NCBI GenBank assembly: GCA_041686195.1 | Contig: JAWLEI010000023.1 | Coordinates: 1-33,098, forward strand | DNA: 33,098 bases | Direction: 5' to 3' | DNA from: Desulfovermiculus sp041686195 | Lineage (GTDB): Bacteria; Desulfobacterota; Desulfovibrionia; Desulfovibrionales; Desulfothermaceae | Shown: in pieces, positions 8,450 through 14,968 of the stretch | Layout of the letters: each line of letters begins with the position of its first letter | How positions within the stretch are numbered: position 1 is the stretch's first letter | Notes under the pieces: model-generated | The model's database searches: none | The model's input: the letters and a program-made list of their open reading frames with translations, nothing else | What the model was told of the DNA's origin: nothing | Translations under genes and position numbers: made by a program

Positions 8450-8617
8450 TCACTCACAGCAGGCATCCGGAACGAAAACCTTGCGCAAGATGGGAATCTG
8501 GGCCAGCCAGGCATAGAGAATGGCCTGAGCACAGCCCACACCGGGTCGAACCTTTAGGGCCCCGGACGGACAGTTCAAAGCGCAGGCCCCGCACTCCATG
8601 CACACCCCACGATCCTG
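8450..8617 (-). CDS. hgcB: Mercury-methylation ferredoxin HgcB, 3' part only
   Basis: The last 55 residues of a ferredoxin are present; the 5' part is inside the N gap. It has one complete 4Fe-4S motif (CMECGACALNCP), then KVRPGVGCAQAI, a hydrophobic stretch and a terminal DACCE. The CMECGAC motif, the GVGCA segment and a C-terminal Cys pair are the hallmarks of HgcB. HgcB supplies low-potential electrons to the corrinoid of HgcA and may handle Hg(II) with its tail Cys pair. The gene lies directly downstream of hgcA on the same strand, the usual hgcAB order. The other cluster motif should be in the gap. Confidence 0.88.
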   Translation of the reverse strand, partial: QDRGVCMECGACALNCPSGALKVRPGVGCAQAILYAWLAQIPILRKVFVPDACCE

Positions 8618-8717
8618 NNNNNNNNNNNNNNNNNNNNNNNNNNNNNNNNNNNNNNNNNNNNNNNNNNNNNNNNNNNNNNNNNNNNNNNNNNNNNNNNNNN
8701 NNNNNNNNNNNNNNNNN
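8618..8717. other. Assembly gap of 100 N
   Basis: Exactly 100 undetermined bases, the usual scaffold placeholder, so its true size is unknown. It removes the 5' part of hgcB and the hgcA-hgcB junction. HgcA's stop (TAA, 8723-8721) is just outside it. Confidence 0.98.
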
Positions 8718-8720
8718 GAC

Positions 8721-10055
8721 TTAGAGCCAGGACCCCAACACCCAGATCAGAACAGCAGCCACAAGGAGTCCGCCCTGTACCGGCATATAACGTCGCATTT
8801 CATGATCCACTCCGGACAGGGAAGTAAAAGGAGTGGAACCTGTATAGTGCATGGCAAACCAGGAGGCGAAAGCGGCACAGGCCAGGAATGCGGCAGCTGT
8901 CTGGGGTATGGTCCCAGACAACAAGGCTGCGGGCAGAATTCCGGTCAGCCCCCCAGCCAGAAGACCCTTGGCCGCAAAGGCCCGGAAGGGTATGCGGGGC
9001 AAAAGGGCCGGCACTGCCAGGACTCCGGTTAAAAATCCGGTCAAGACCACAGCAAAGGCCCCGAGTCCGGCTTTAATTATTCCTGGAAAGCCAAATCCGC
9101 CCGGCCCCAGAGCGGCCAGTCCCAGGCAGGCCAAAAGAGTCCAGAGCAGGAATCTGCGCGCTCCATAAATCTCCACCAGGGCAACGCATAAGCGCTGGCC
9201 CAAGGGGAATCTGGCCGTGCGCATTTCCGGTCCAGCCTGCTTTCCGGCATGCAAAAACCGGGGCAGATCCTGAATGCGGACCGGCCCGAAAACCCCGGAA
9301 AACCCGCAGAGCTGCCGCAGCTTATGGCCGGCCACCGCTGGTGCGGCCAATTGAGGCAGAATCAGGGTTCGGTGCGTGACCACCCTCTCCAGGCCGGAAG
9401 CCTTAACCCTCTTGGCCACCTCTTGGGTGCTCATGCTCTGCTTGCCTGCAGCGCACCAGACATTGATCCCATAAGTCTCCACAACCAGCAGCCAATAGGA
9501 ATCTCCGGCCAGCTCACGGCGCACAGTATCAAAGGTCAACTTGAAATTGCAGGTCACCAGAACCGGACTGTTCTGATCCGGACACCCCAGGGCGTACAAG
9601 CCGGGAGAGATGCGGTAACTGTCCCGTCCCGGACCCAGACGAACCAAGGCCGACTTGAGATAGTCGACAGGCTTCCACTGGGGCCTGACCTGAGGGACTG
9701 GCCCGGCCGGGGTGGACAGCCAGCTTTGCACAAAATGCCAGGCCTTGAGGCCGGCCCTTTCCCCTGCCGCCTCCGGCGGCAGTACGTTTCTCGGACCTCA
9801 GCAGGGGGCGTCGTCTCTGACTTCGGACCCGGCAGCAAAAGAACCCTGGGCCGACCCGGGGTCGTGCAGAATGGTTGCACCCCGGTTCAGAACCGATTCA
9901 GTCCCAGATGATCCGGAGCAGGGTTCTGTCTGCAGAGGCTGCACATCAAGGCCGTAACTATCCCGCGCTTCCTGCGCGGCAGAAGAGCAGTCTCAATCTG
10001 TACCTGCTCCCGGTACAGTGGGCAGGGGACCTAACGCCTTTTGTGATTGCCTCAT
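8721..10055 (-). CDS. hgcA: Mercury-methylation corrinoid protein HgcA, predicted selenoprotein with two in-frame TGA
   Basis: HgcA transfers a corrinoid-bound methyl group to Hg(II) at the membrane. The signature cap-helix motif NVWCAAGK is at residues 198-205 of the 444-residue reading proposed here (corrinoid-ligand Cys201). Around it are PVLVTCNFKLTFD, LILPQLAAPAVAGH and FGPVRIQDLPRFL of the CFeSP-like domain. About five membrane helices follow (301-444), including the conserved GSTPFTSLSGV...EMRR stretch. I place the start at ATG 10055: AAGGAG (10067-10062) is 6 nt upstream and the ATG overlaps the padR stop (ATGA). From there the frame is interrupted only by TGA at codons 21 (9995-9993) and 86 (9800-9798), both followed by SECIS-like hairpins. 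The second lies in P-C-TGA-G-P. The alternative GTG 9731 has a poor ribosome site and cuts off family-like sequence (LKAWHFVQSWLSTPAGPVP). HgcA identity is near certain; selenocysteine is inferred. Confidence 0.9.
9764..9782 (-). promoter_or_regulatory. Putative bacterial SECIS hairpin for TGA at hgcA codon 86
   Basis: On the minus strand CTGCCGCC (9782-9775), loop GGA, GGCGGCAG (9771-9764) form a perfect 8-bp stem. It starts 15 nt after the TGA at 9800-9798, putting the GG loop 23 nt downstream. Known bacterial SECIS elements have a short loop with G in the first positions, roughly 16-37 nt after UGA. It is within coding sequence, as expected. Confidence 0.75.
9963..9979 (-). promoter_or_regulatory. 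Putative bacterial SECIS hairpin for TGA at hgcA codon 21
   Basis: On the minus strand CCGCGC (9979-9974), loop AGGAA, GCGCGG (9968-9963) form a perfect 6-bp stem. It starts 13 nt after the TGA at 9995-9993, and the GG of the loop begins 20 nt after the TGA. The loop shares GGA with the second hgcA hairpin. The stem is shorter than the other two, so it is the weakest of the three. Confidence 0.6.
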
Positions 10056-10459
10056 ATCGTGCTCCTTGAAGAAAGCTCCTCATTTTCTTCCTGGACCAGG
10101 TTTAAGGCCCGGGATGTTTCCCGCCAGGCCTCCACAGCTACCCGCAAGGCCTGCCTGCCCTTGAGAGTCAGGCTGTACACCTTGCGCTTCCTGCCGGAAA
10201 CCGTCTCTTCATGGCAGGTGACGTACCCGCCGTGCATGAAATCCTTGAGCACAGGATAAATTGCAGCCTGGCTTGGAGAGCAGCAGCCCCGGGTCAGCTC
10301 CGAAATCCGCTTGGCTATGACGTAGCCATGCTCTGGTCCGGAACTAAGAACCTGGAGAATGAAAAATCTGGACAAAGCCATCTTCAGAAGACCGTTCCAA
10401 TACGTTTCATCCAGATAGATATCCCGGCGTTCCTGATCACATGTTGAACATTTATGCAT
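10052..10459 (-). CDS. PadR-family transcriptional regulator with CxxC and CC motifs
   Basis: A 135-residue winged-helix repressor-type protein. It opens with CSTC (zinc-ribbon-like), then YLDETYWNGLLKMALSRFFILQVLSSGPEHGYVIAKRI (wing-helix core), GCCSPSQAAIYPVLKDFMHGGYV (recognition helix region with a Cys pair) and GRKRKVYSLTLKGRQAL. The Cys set could sense metal, arsenic or thiol state; this is inference. I chose ATG 10459 because the PadR family part starts there and a consensus promoter ends 6 nt before it. The frame also runs upstream to ATG 10654 through sequence that belongs to a different domain type. The stop overlaps the hgcA start (ATGA), so the two are translationally coupled and the regulator probably controls hgcAB. 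Confidence 0.88.
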   Translation of the reverse strand: MHKCSTCDQERRDIYLDETYWNGLLKMALSRFFILQVLSSGPEHGYVIAKRISELTRGCCSPSQAAIYPVLKDFMHGGYVTCHEETVSGRKRKVYSLTLKGRQALRVAVEAWRETSRALNLVQEENEELSSRSTI

Positions 10460-10714
10460 AGAAGTTTTATATATCGGTGAGCAGGTTTTGTCAACTTCAG
10501 ATATTCCCGCAGGCTGTTGAGGATAGACAACCTCCACCCGTCCACTTGACTCTCCGCCCAGCTCAATGGGATGAATAAGTTTCAGAGAGCTTTCCACATA
10601 TCCAGGAGTTTTGAAATCCCCGTATTTACCGGCCACAATTCTGGCTTCAGCCATATCCGGGACCTGCCAGGCCTGAGGGATGGCCTCTGTTAAATATACA
10701 GCTTGGCTGATATG
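10460..10714 (-). pseudogene. Open-frame remnant of a sensor domain upstream of padR
   Basis: The minus frame of padR stays open upstream to a TAG at 10717-10715. It reads like part of a sensor domain I remember from PAS histidine kinases and phosphatases: IPQAWQVPDMAEARIV, then GDFKTPGYVESS, then ESSGRVEVVYPQQ. The domain begins before any good start codon (the first ATG, 10654, lies inside it). The padR promoter sits within the segment. It is best read as a relic, or less likely as a true N-terminal extension of the regulator from ATG 10654. The rest of the 361-nt divergent spacer to 10821 shows no other gene. Confidence 0.4.
10466..10494 (-). promoter_or_regulatory. Consensus sigma-70 promoter, apparently leaderless, for padR-hgcAB
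   Basis: On the minus strand TTGACA (10494-10489), a 17-nt spacer and TATAAA (10471-10466) match the sigma-70 consensus with ideal spacing. Transcription would start about 6-8 nt later, at or next to the ATG at 10459. The padR message would therefore have almost no 5' leader, and no Shine-Dalgarno is visible there. Confidence 0.75.
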
Positions 10715-10821
10715 CTAAAACAAGATAACCTAGAAACAGTACACCCCCTATCGGATACCAAGTCCCTGGTATTTTGTAACCTTCAAAGCCATTTCATTCA
10801 AAAAACGGAGGTCACGGAACA

Positions 10822-12192
10822 ATGTTTTTGGAAAAAGTGAAATCTGAGGGGCTATCTCATCTCTCCTATATTGTCGGCGACAACGGGTATGCCGCAGTCA
10901 TCGATCCCAGGCGGGACTGCCAGGTCTATCTGGACAAAGCCTACCAGCAGGGGGCCCAGATCACGGCCATCTTTGAGACCCACCGCAACGAGGATTATGT
11001 TATCGGCTCCCTGGAACTGGCCCAAATGACCGGAGCCAAGATCTATCACGGCCATGAACTTCCCTTTGCCTATGGGCAGCCGGTCGCTGAAGGAGACATG
11101 TTCGAATTCGGACAGGCCCGGCTCCAGGTTTTAAAGACCCCGGGACATACTTATGAAAGCATTTCCCTGGTCTTGTCCGATGCCGGCTCCGGAGAAGACC
11201 CCCTGGGGGTGTTCTCCGGGGATGCCCTGTTCATCGGAGATGTCGGACGAACCGACTTCTTTCCGGACCGCATGCAAGAGACAGCCGGATTGCTCTATGA
11301 CAGCATTTTTCAAAAGCTCCTGCCCTTGGGAGATCAGGTTATTCTGTATCCGGCTCACGGGGCCGGATCGGTTTGCGGGGCTGGTATGGCAGACCGCGAC
11401 TTCTCAACTCTGGGCTATGAGCGGGTCAACAACAAGGCCCTGCAGATGGAGGACAGGGAAGAGTTCATCCAGGCCAAGGTCCATGAACAGCATACCAAAC
11501 CGCCCTATTTCTCCAAAATGGAAGAATACAACTTAAATGGCGCCCCTCCAGTGCTCCCCATTCATCCTCCCAAACCCATGCATGCAGACCAGTTTGAGCA
11601 GGCCATGCACCAAGGTTTGACCACCGTGGACATCCGAAGCCCTGAAGCCTTTGCCGGAGCCTATATACCCGGCAGCCTGGCCATCCCTCTGGAAATGCTT
11701 TCTGTCTACGCCGGATGGTTTCTCTCCTATGAGAAAGACATTGGGCTGATTGTCGATTCCTATGATGATGTCTACGCTGCCCGCCGCTTTTTGGCCCGGA
11801 TAGGCTACGACCGGGTCCACGGCTACCTGCATAAGGGACTGCATGAGTGGGAGATTACCGGCAAGTATTATGAGACCATTCCAGCGATTTATGCCGGTGA
11901 AATCCAGAGACGGATCCGGGAAGGAGAAAACTTCACTCTTCTGGATGTCCGCACCGAACAGGAGTACAACCAGGGACACTTGCCGGATGCGCAGCATATC
12001 TTTCTGGGAGATCTGCCCTCCCGGCTTAATGAAGTGAGCAGCGCTCGACCGGTGACCACTTTTTGCGGCAGCGGACAGCGGGCGATCATTGCTGCTTCCA
12101 TACTGAAGAAAAACGGATTTGAACAGGTGGAGGACTGCCTGGGTTCCATTCAGGCCTGTTCCCGTGGGGTCTGCGAGATTGTGCAGGAATAA
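10822..12192 (+). CDS. MBL-fold protein with two rhodanese domains (persulfide dioxygenase-like)
   Basis: A 456-residue cytoplasmic protein: metallo-beta-lactamase domain (about 1-245), a first rhodanese domain (about 255-355) and a second one (about 365-456). The layout matches persulfide dioxygenase/rhodanese fusions that process glutathione or protein persulfides. The usual HxHxDH metal motif reads THRNEDY at 53-59, so two of its three His are replaced. The later ligands (TPGHTYES, FSGDALF, YPAHGAG) remain. Rhodanese 1 lacks the catalytic Cys (VDSYDD at that site), while rhodanese 2 keeps it (Cys415 in FCGSGQRA). GGAGG at 10807-10811 precedes ATG 10822. It is followed 50 nt later by a DsrE-like gene, pointing to sulfur transfer. 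The dioxygenase reaction itself is uncertain because of the altered site. Confidence 0.88.
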   Translation: MFLEKVKSEGLSHLSYIVGDNGYAAVIDPRRDCQVYLDKAYQQGAQITAIFETHRNEDYVIGSLELAQMTGAKIYHGHELPFAYGQPVAEGDMFEFGQARLQVLKTPGHTYESISLVLSDAGSGEDPLGVFSGDALFIGDVGRTDFFPDRMQETAGLLYDSIFQKLLPLGDQVILYPAHGAGSVCGAGMADRDFSTLGYERVNNKALQMEDREEFIQAKVHEQHTKPPYFSKMEEYNLNGAPPVLPIHPPKPMHADQFEQAMHQGLTTVDIRSPEAFAGAYIPGSLAIPLEMLSVYAGWFLSYEKDIGLIVDSYDDVYAARRFLARIGYDRVHGYLHKGLHEWEITGKYYETIPAIYAGEIQRRIREGENFTLLDVRTEQEYNQGHLPDAQHIFLGDLPSRLNEVSSARPVTTFCGSGQRAIIAASILKKNGFEQVEDCLGSIQACSRGVCEIVQE

Positions 12193-12241
12193 GGATCTGA
12201 TATTTCTTATTGAAATAGTGACAAAAAATTAGGAGGTGTGT

Positions 12242-12592
12242 ATGGCTCGCTATCTTTTTATTCTCAGTCAAGACAGCAACGAAGCCGCAACCCGCTGTTT
12301 TCAGTTTGCCAAAGTGGCCAAGGATAAAGGGCACCAGGTAGATGTTTTTCTGGTCGACGGCGGAGTGGAATGGGCCAACTCCAAACGCGACTTTAGCCTG
12401 AAGACAGTGACCGGGGACAGCCCTAACGATTATCTGTCCCATTTGGTGGGGAACGAAGTGCCCATAGGGGTCTGAATCCCTTGCGCCAAATCTCGTCAGG
12501 TTGACGAGAGCCAGTTCTTCTCCAATATGTACCTGGAGGGTGCCCCGGCTATTATCGATATCGCCGCTGAAGCCAAAGTGTTTAATTTTTAA
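12242..12592 (+). CDS. DsrE-like sulfur-transfer protein, predicted selenoprotein (in-frame TGA)
   Basis: A 116-residue DsrE/DsrF-like protein if TGA at 12473-12475 is read as selenocysteine (residue 78). The N-terminal half has the beta-alpha pattern (ARYLFILSQDSNEAATRCFQFAKVA, then VDVFLVDGGVEWA). After the TGA the same frame gives IPCAKSRQVDESQF, then SNMYLEGAPAIIDIAAEAKVFNF and TAA. In DsrE relatives this is the V-C-x-P-C-A...R region, so TGA replaces the first Cys of CxxC (U-I-P-C). A hairpin fit for a SECIS follows. DsrE-like selenoproteins are, as I recall, an already predicted family in deltaproteobacteria. I chose ATG 12242 because AGGAGG is 5 nt upstream. Termination at TGA would remove the active-site motif. 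It is likely co-transcribed with the rhodanese protein and probably carries sulfur or selenium as a persulfide-type adduct. Confidence 0.87.
12491..12509 (+). promoter_or_regulatory. Putative bacterial SECIS hairpin in the DsrE-like gene
   Basis: TCTCGTCA (12491-12498), loop GGT, TGACGAGA (12502-12509) form a perfect 8-bp stem starting 15 nt after the TGA. Spacing, stem length and GG loop are identical in form to the hairpin at hgcA codon 86, although the stem sequences differ. Confidence 0.85.
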
Positions 12593-12598
12593 GCGCAT

Positions 12599-12634
12599 AA
12601 AAGAAGCACGGCCCGACCGGGCCGTGCTTCTTTT
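12599..12634 (+). terminator. Terminator after the DsrE-like gene
   Basis: A perfect 16-bp stem (left arm 12599-12614, right arm 12619-12634) with a 4-nt loop ends in TTTT. It begins 6 nt after the TAA at 12590-12592, which confirms that the DsrE gene runs to that stop and not to the TGA. In the rest of the spacer to 12865 I see no gene that I can support. Confidence 0.92.
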
Positions 12635-12865
12635 ATTAATTGCGGGCTTAGGCACCCAGCTTGTCTCCCGGTATTAGTATGTTTTCCTCCTCTCTCTTGA
12701 ATCCATTGCTCAGATCCGAAGTTGTGTGTTAAACATAGCCTTTCCAGACTGCAGGCATACTTAAATTCAGCCTGGCTGCGAAGTCGCACAGCACCAGGAC
12801 AGAGATTCTACAGGGAACGCAAAATAGGCATCAACCAATATTGGAACCGGTTGGAGGATATATCC

Positions 12866-13300
12866 ATGAACGACACCCTGGACTCATTTGTCGCCCAAAT
12901 GCAAAACGAGATCTTTGAAAAGACCAAGCAGGAATTTGGTACAGCCTTCTATGAAAGGTGGATGAACCCTGCCCACATGGGCGTTTTAGCCTCTCCTTCA
13001 ACCCAGGCGGCGCTTACCGGGAGCTGCGGGGATCAAATACATATCTTTCTAGACATTGACCAGGAAATCATCCGCAAGGCCATGTTCCAGACAACCGGTT
13101 GCGGACCGAGTATAGTCAGTGCTGACGCAGCCTGCGAGTTGGCAGAAAACAGGTCATTGGAAGAGGCTGCGGGCATGGAACAGTCCGATGTCATCTCCCT
13201 TTTGGGCTCCCTGCCTGAAGACAAAGAACACTGTGCTCACCTGGCGGCCACTACGGTCCGGGAGGCCATTCGCCTCTATTGGCTGGCCCAAAAGACATAA
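12866..13300 (+). CDS. NifU/IscU-like iron-sulfur cluster scaffold
   Basis: A 144-residue cytoplasmic Fe-S scaffold. The three cluster Cys are visible: Cys54 in GSCGDQI, Cys79 in TTGCGPSI and Cys123 in EHCAHLA. Asp56 follows the first Cys, as in IscU. The later helices (SDVISLLG...KEHCAHLAATTVREAI) match the family. I chose ATG 12866 because GGAGG lies 8 nt upstream; the frame open to 12722 has no such site. No IscS or other isc gene is adjacent. The sulfur donor could be elsewhere or supplied through the neighbouring rhodanese and DsrE proteins (inference). It is a stand-alone N-terminal-type scaffold without the NifU C-terminal domain. Confidence 0.9.
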   Translation: MNDTLDSFVAQMQNEIFEKTKQEFGTAFYERWMNPAHMGVLASPSTQAALTGSCGDQIHIFLDIDQEIIRKAMFQTTGCGPSIVSADAACELAENRSLEEAAGMEQSDVISLLGSLPEDKEHCAHLAATTVREAIRLYWLAQKT

Positions 13301-13308
13301 GCTCACTC

Positions 13309-13836
13309 ATGTTACTCACTGTCTCTGGCCGTCCGATCTGGTACGGCCTGTGTTTCACAGTCTTTCTCCTGACCTGGAGCCCTTCGCCAGCCCATGCCGT
13401 GACCGCATTTGTCCTCTGGGTCACTGACGGCGACTCCCTGACGGTTATAAACAGGGAGTTTCGCCTTCAGCGCATCAGGGTATACGGAATCGACTGTCCG
13501 GAATCCGACCAGCCATTCGGTTTGAAAGCCAGGATGAAGACAGTCTGGGAGGTCTGGTGTCGTCCGGTAACCCTGCAACCGGTTGAAGAAGACCGATATG
13601 GGCGATTGGTAGCTCGAGTACAGAGAAAGAGTAAAGAACTCTCTGCTGTTTTGGTCTCATCAGGTCTGGCCTGGGTCTATGACCGCTATTGCCGGAAAAG
13701 TATATGCCGGAAGTGGACAGAGATGGAAAGAAACGCCCGCTGGAAAGAACTGGGATTGTGGTCAGAATCAGACCCCGTCCCTCCTTGGGAATGGCGGCAA
13801 GGGGAACGGCCGGACAGAGGCTGGAGATGGTGGTAG
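13309..13836 (+). CDS. Secreted thermonuclease-family (SNase) nuclease
   Basis: A 175-residue staphylococcal-nuclease-like protein that cleaves DNA/RNA phosphodiesters. A signal peptide (about 1-30: Arg near the start, hydrophobic core YGLCFTVFLLTW, cleavage after PAHA) sends it to the periplasm or outside. The catalytic set is present: Arg and Glu in RIRVYGIDCPESDQ and Arg in DRYGRLVARV. The start at ATG 13309 lies 9 nt after the preceding stop. The frame is also open to 13279, but that start would overlap the scaffold gene and hide the signal peptide. Confidence 0.88.
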   Translation: MLLTVSGRPIWYGLCFTVFLLTWSPSPAHAVTAFVLWVTDGDSLTVINREFRLQRIRVYGIDCPESDQPFGLKARMKTVWEVWCRPVTLQPVEEDRYGRLVARVQRKSKELSAVLVSSGLAWVYDRYCRKSICRKWTEMERNARWKELGLWSESDPVPPWEWRQGERPDRGWRWW

Positions 13837-13879
13837 GTGGTCCGGCAGGAAGGCATTATCCTGGCATGAAGTTTACTGA

Positions 13880-13912
13880 GGGGGCGAAATGTTCTTTACA
13901 TTTCAATTCCCC
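13880..13912 (+). terminator. Hairpin downstream of the nuclease gene
   Basis: GAAATGT (13886-13892) pairs with ACATTTC (13898-13904) around a TCTTT loop, and GGGG/CCCC can extend the stem across a bulge. It is about 45 nt after the stop, with only a short T stretch after it. Confidence 0.45.
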
Positions 13913-13942
13913 TTTGTATGAAAATACTGGATGTAGTTCTTA

Positions 13943-14020
13943 AGTAGGACGCGGTTGCCCTCAACCGCTGTCCATTTCTTCTCGAAGACAGGCCTGCCCT
14001 TGAGGGCAAGGGCGGCCTAC
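13943..14020 (+). repeat. Structured dispersed repeat C, copy 1
   Basis: Two hairpins in a row: GCGGTTG/CAACCGC with a 4-nt loop, and GCCCTTG/CAAGGGC flanked by GGCC. Both modules recur, in swapped order and on the other strand, at 26399-26488. In that copy the first stem reads GGGCTTG/CAAGCCC, so two base pairs are changed on both sides and pairing is kept. The 268-nt spacer 13837-14104 holds this and no gene. Confidence 0.75.
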
Positions 14021-14104
14021 TATAAGACCTCAATTTTTCATACTTCGTTAGTGAAAGCGTGCCTGCGCTTTGGCAGGCATGTGGGTTAGTATCTGTTCAT
14101 GGGC

Positions 14105-14875
14105 TCAGGTGTCCCACGCGTATTCCTTGATCCGTTCAGCTTTATACCGGCCGTCCTGTTGCCGAATGAGGTCCATCTCCAAGACCGTCTCCCGATTTTT
14201 GAAGGACTGAAACTCTTCATTGCTGATATGGTCTTGAAATTCATTGATATGACAAAACACATCATAGATAACATCTTCAAACTTCAATCCCGTACGCACC
14301 CGGGCGAACCCGTATCCCCGGTCAGGGGAAACAGAGTAGAGCACCCCCCGATAACGCTCCCTTCCGTTTTCGGTTTCCAGGAGATGAGGAATCAAAAAAC
14401 CGGAAAAATAGAAATCAGCCTCATAGCGCAAATCATTGCTGGTATTGGCAAAAGACAGGATGTCCACCCTTCGCCCCCTGTTCTGCAACGCCCTGACCAA
14501 ACGTACAAAATCACCGTCCCCTGTCCCTAAGAGTATGTAATCCAAGTTTTCAGACTGGACCAGGGCATCTACTGCCAGATCCAAGTCAGCATTGGCCTTG
14601 AGGATCGTCTCCCCGTCCTCATTGAGGAATCGACGAACCCTCTTGACCAGGAGATGGAAGCCCGACCTGCGGATGGCATTTCGAAATTCCTTGTTCCGCC
14701 GGGCATACTCTGGATTCATTGATTCCCGATCGAAATCGGCAGCCACATAGGCATTGGCCCGCAAGAGCTGCACTCCCTGAGCCCGCACCAGCTCAGAAAT
14801 GACCCCAAAACGCATTCCCCATCCTCCGTTTCGGGTCAAGTTCTCCACATCCAAATACACACCGCCTTTGAGCAT
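14105..14875 (-). CDS. NYN (LabA/DUF88) nuclease-type domain fused to a cold-shock-like domain
   Basis: A 256-residue cytoplasmic protein. The NYN/PIN-like domain (about 1-165) shows acidic catalytic positions in VYLDVENL, NADLDLAVDAL and GTGDGDFVRLV, as in RNases of the LabA/DUF88 family. The C-terminal 75 residues (RYRGVLYSVSPDRGYGFARV, then DVFCHINEF, then RETVLEMDL) follow the cold-shock/S1-like OB pattern, which binds single-stranded RNA. Together they suggest an RNA-targeted nuclease. The start is ATG 14875. The gene stands alone with no toxin-antitoxin partner. Confidence 0.85.
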   Translation of the reverse strand: MLKGGVYLDVENLTRNGGWGMRFGVISELVRAQGVQLLRANAYVAADFDRESMNPEYARRNKEFRNAIRRSGFHLLVKRVRRFLNEDGETILKANADLDLAVDALVQSENLDYILLGTGDGDFVRLVRALQNRGRRVDILSFANTSNDLRYEADFYFSGFLIPHLLETENGRERYRGVLYSVSPDRGYGFARVRTGLKFEDVIYDVFCHINEFQDHISNEEFQSFKNRETVLEMDLIRQQDGRYKAERIKEYAWDT

Positions 14876-14968
14876 GCCCGCTTTCCTTTTGCCGATTTGG
14901 CTTCCCGGATTTGAGTTGGAAAGATCTTTTCTCCTGTTCCTGTAACCGCAGGCCTTTAGTGATCACAG

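Noticed and set aside
8721..9731. hgcA as a 336-residue gene from GTG 9731
   Set aside because: It has only a weak, distant AAGG upstream and removes family-like sequence (LKAWHFVQS). ATG 10055 has a good ribosome site and overlaps the padR stop.
9554..9880. Minus-strand ORF of 108 aa starting MQPFCTTPGRP
   Set aside because: Overlaps hgcA in another frame. Its Arg/Pro-rich composition is typical of a shadow frame in GC-rich DNA.
10715..10717. Read-through of TAG upstream of the padR frame (pyrrolysine)
   Set aside because: Another in-frame TAG lies a few codons further upstream, and padR has its own promoter and start inside the segment.
12242..12475. DsrE-like gene ending at TGA 12475
   Set aside because: The frame continues with the conserved PCA...R region to a TAA followed at once by a terminator, and a SECIS-like hairpin follows the TGA.
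12589..12789. 66-aa minus-strand ORF between the DsrE and scaffold genes
   Set aside because: It runs through the terminator hairpin at 12599-12634 and resembles no protein family I know.
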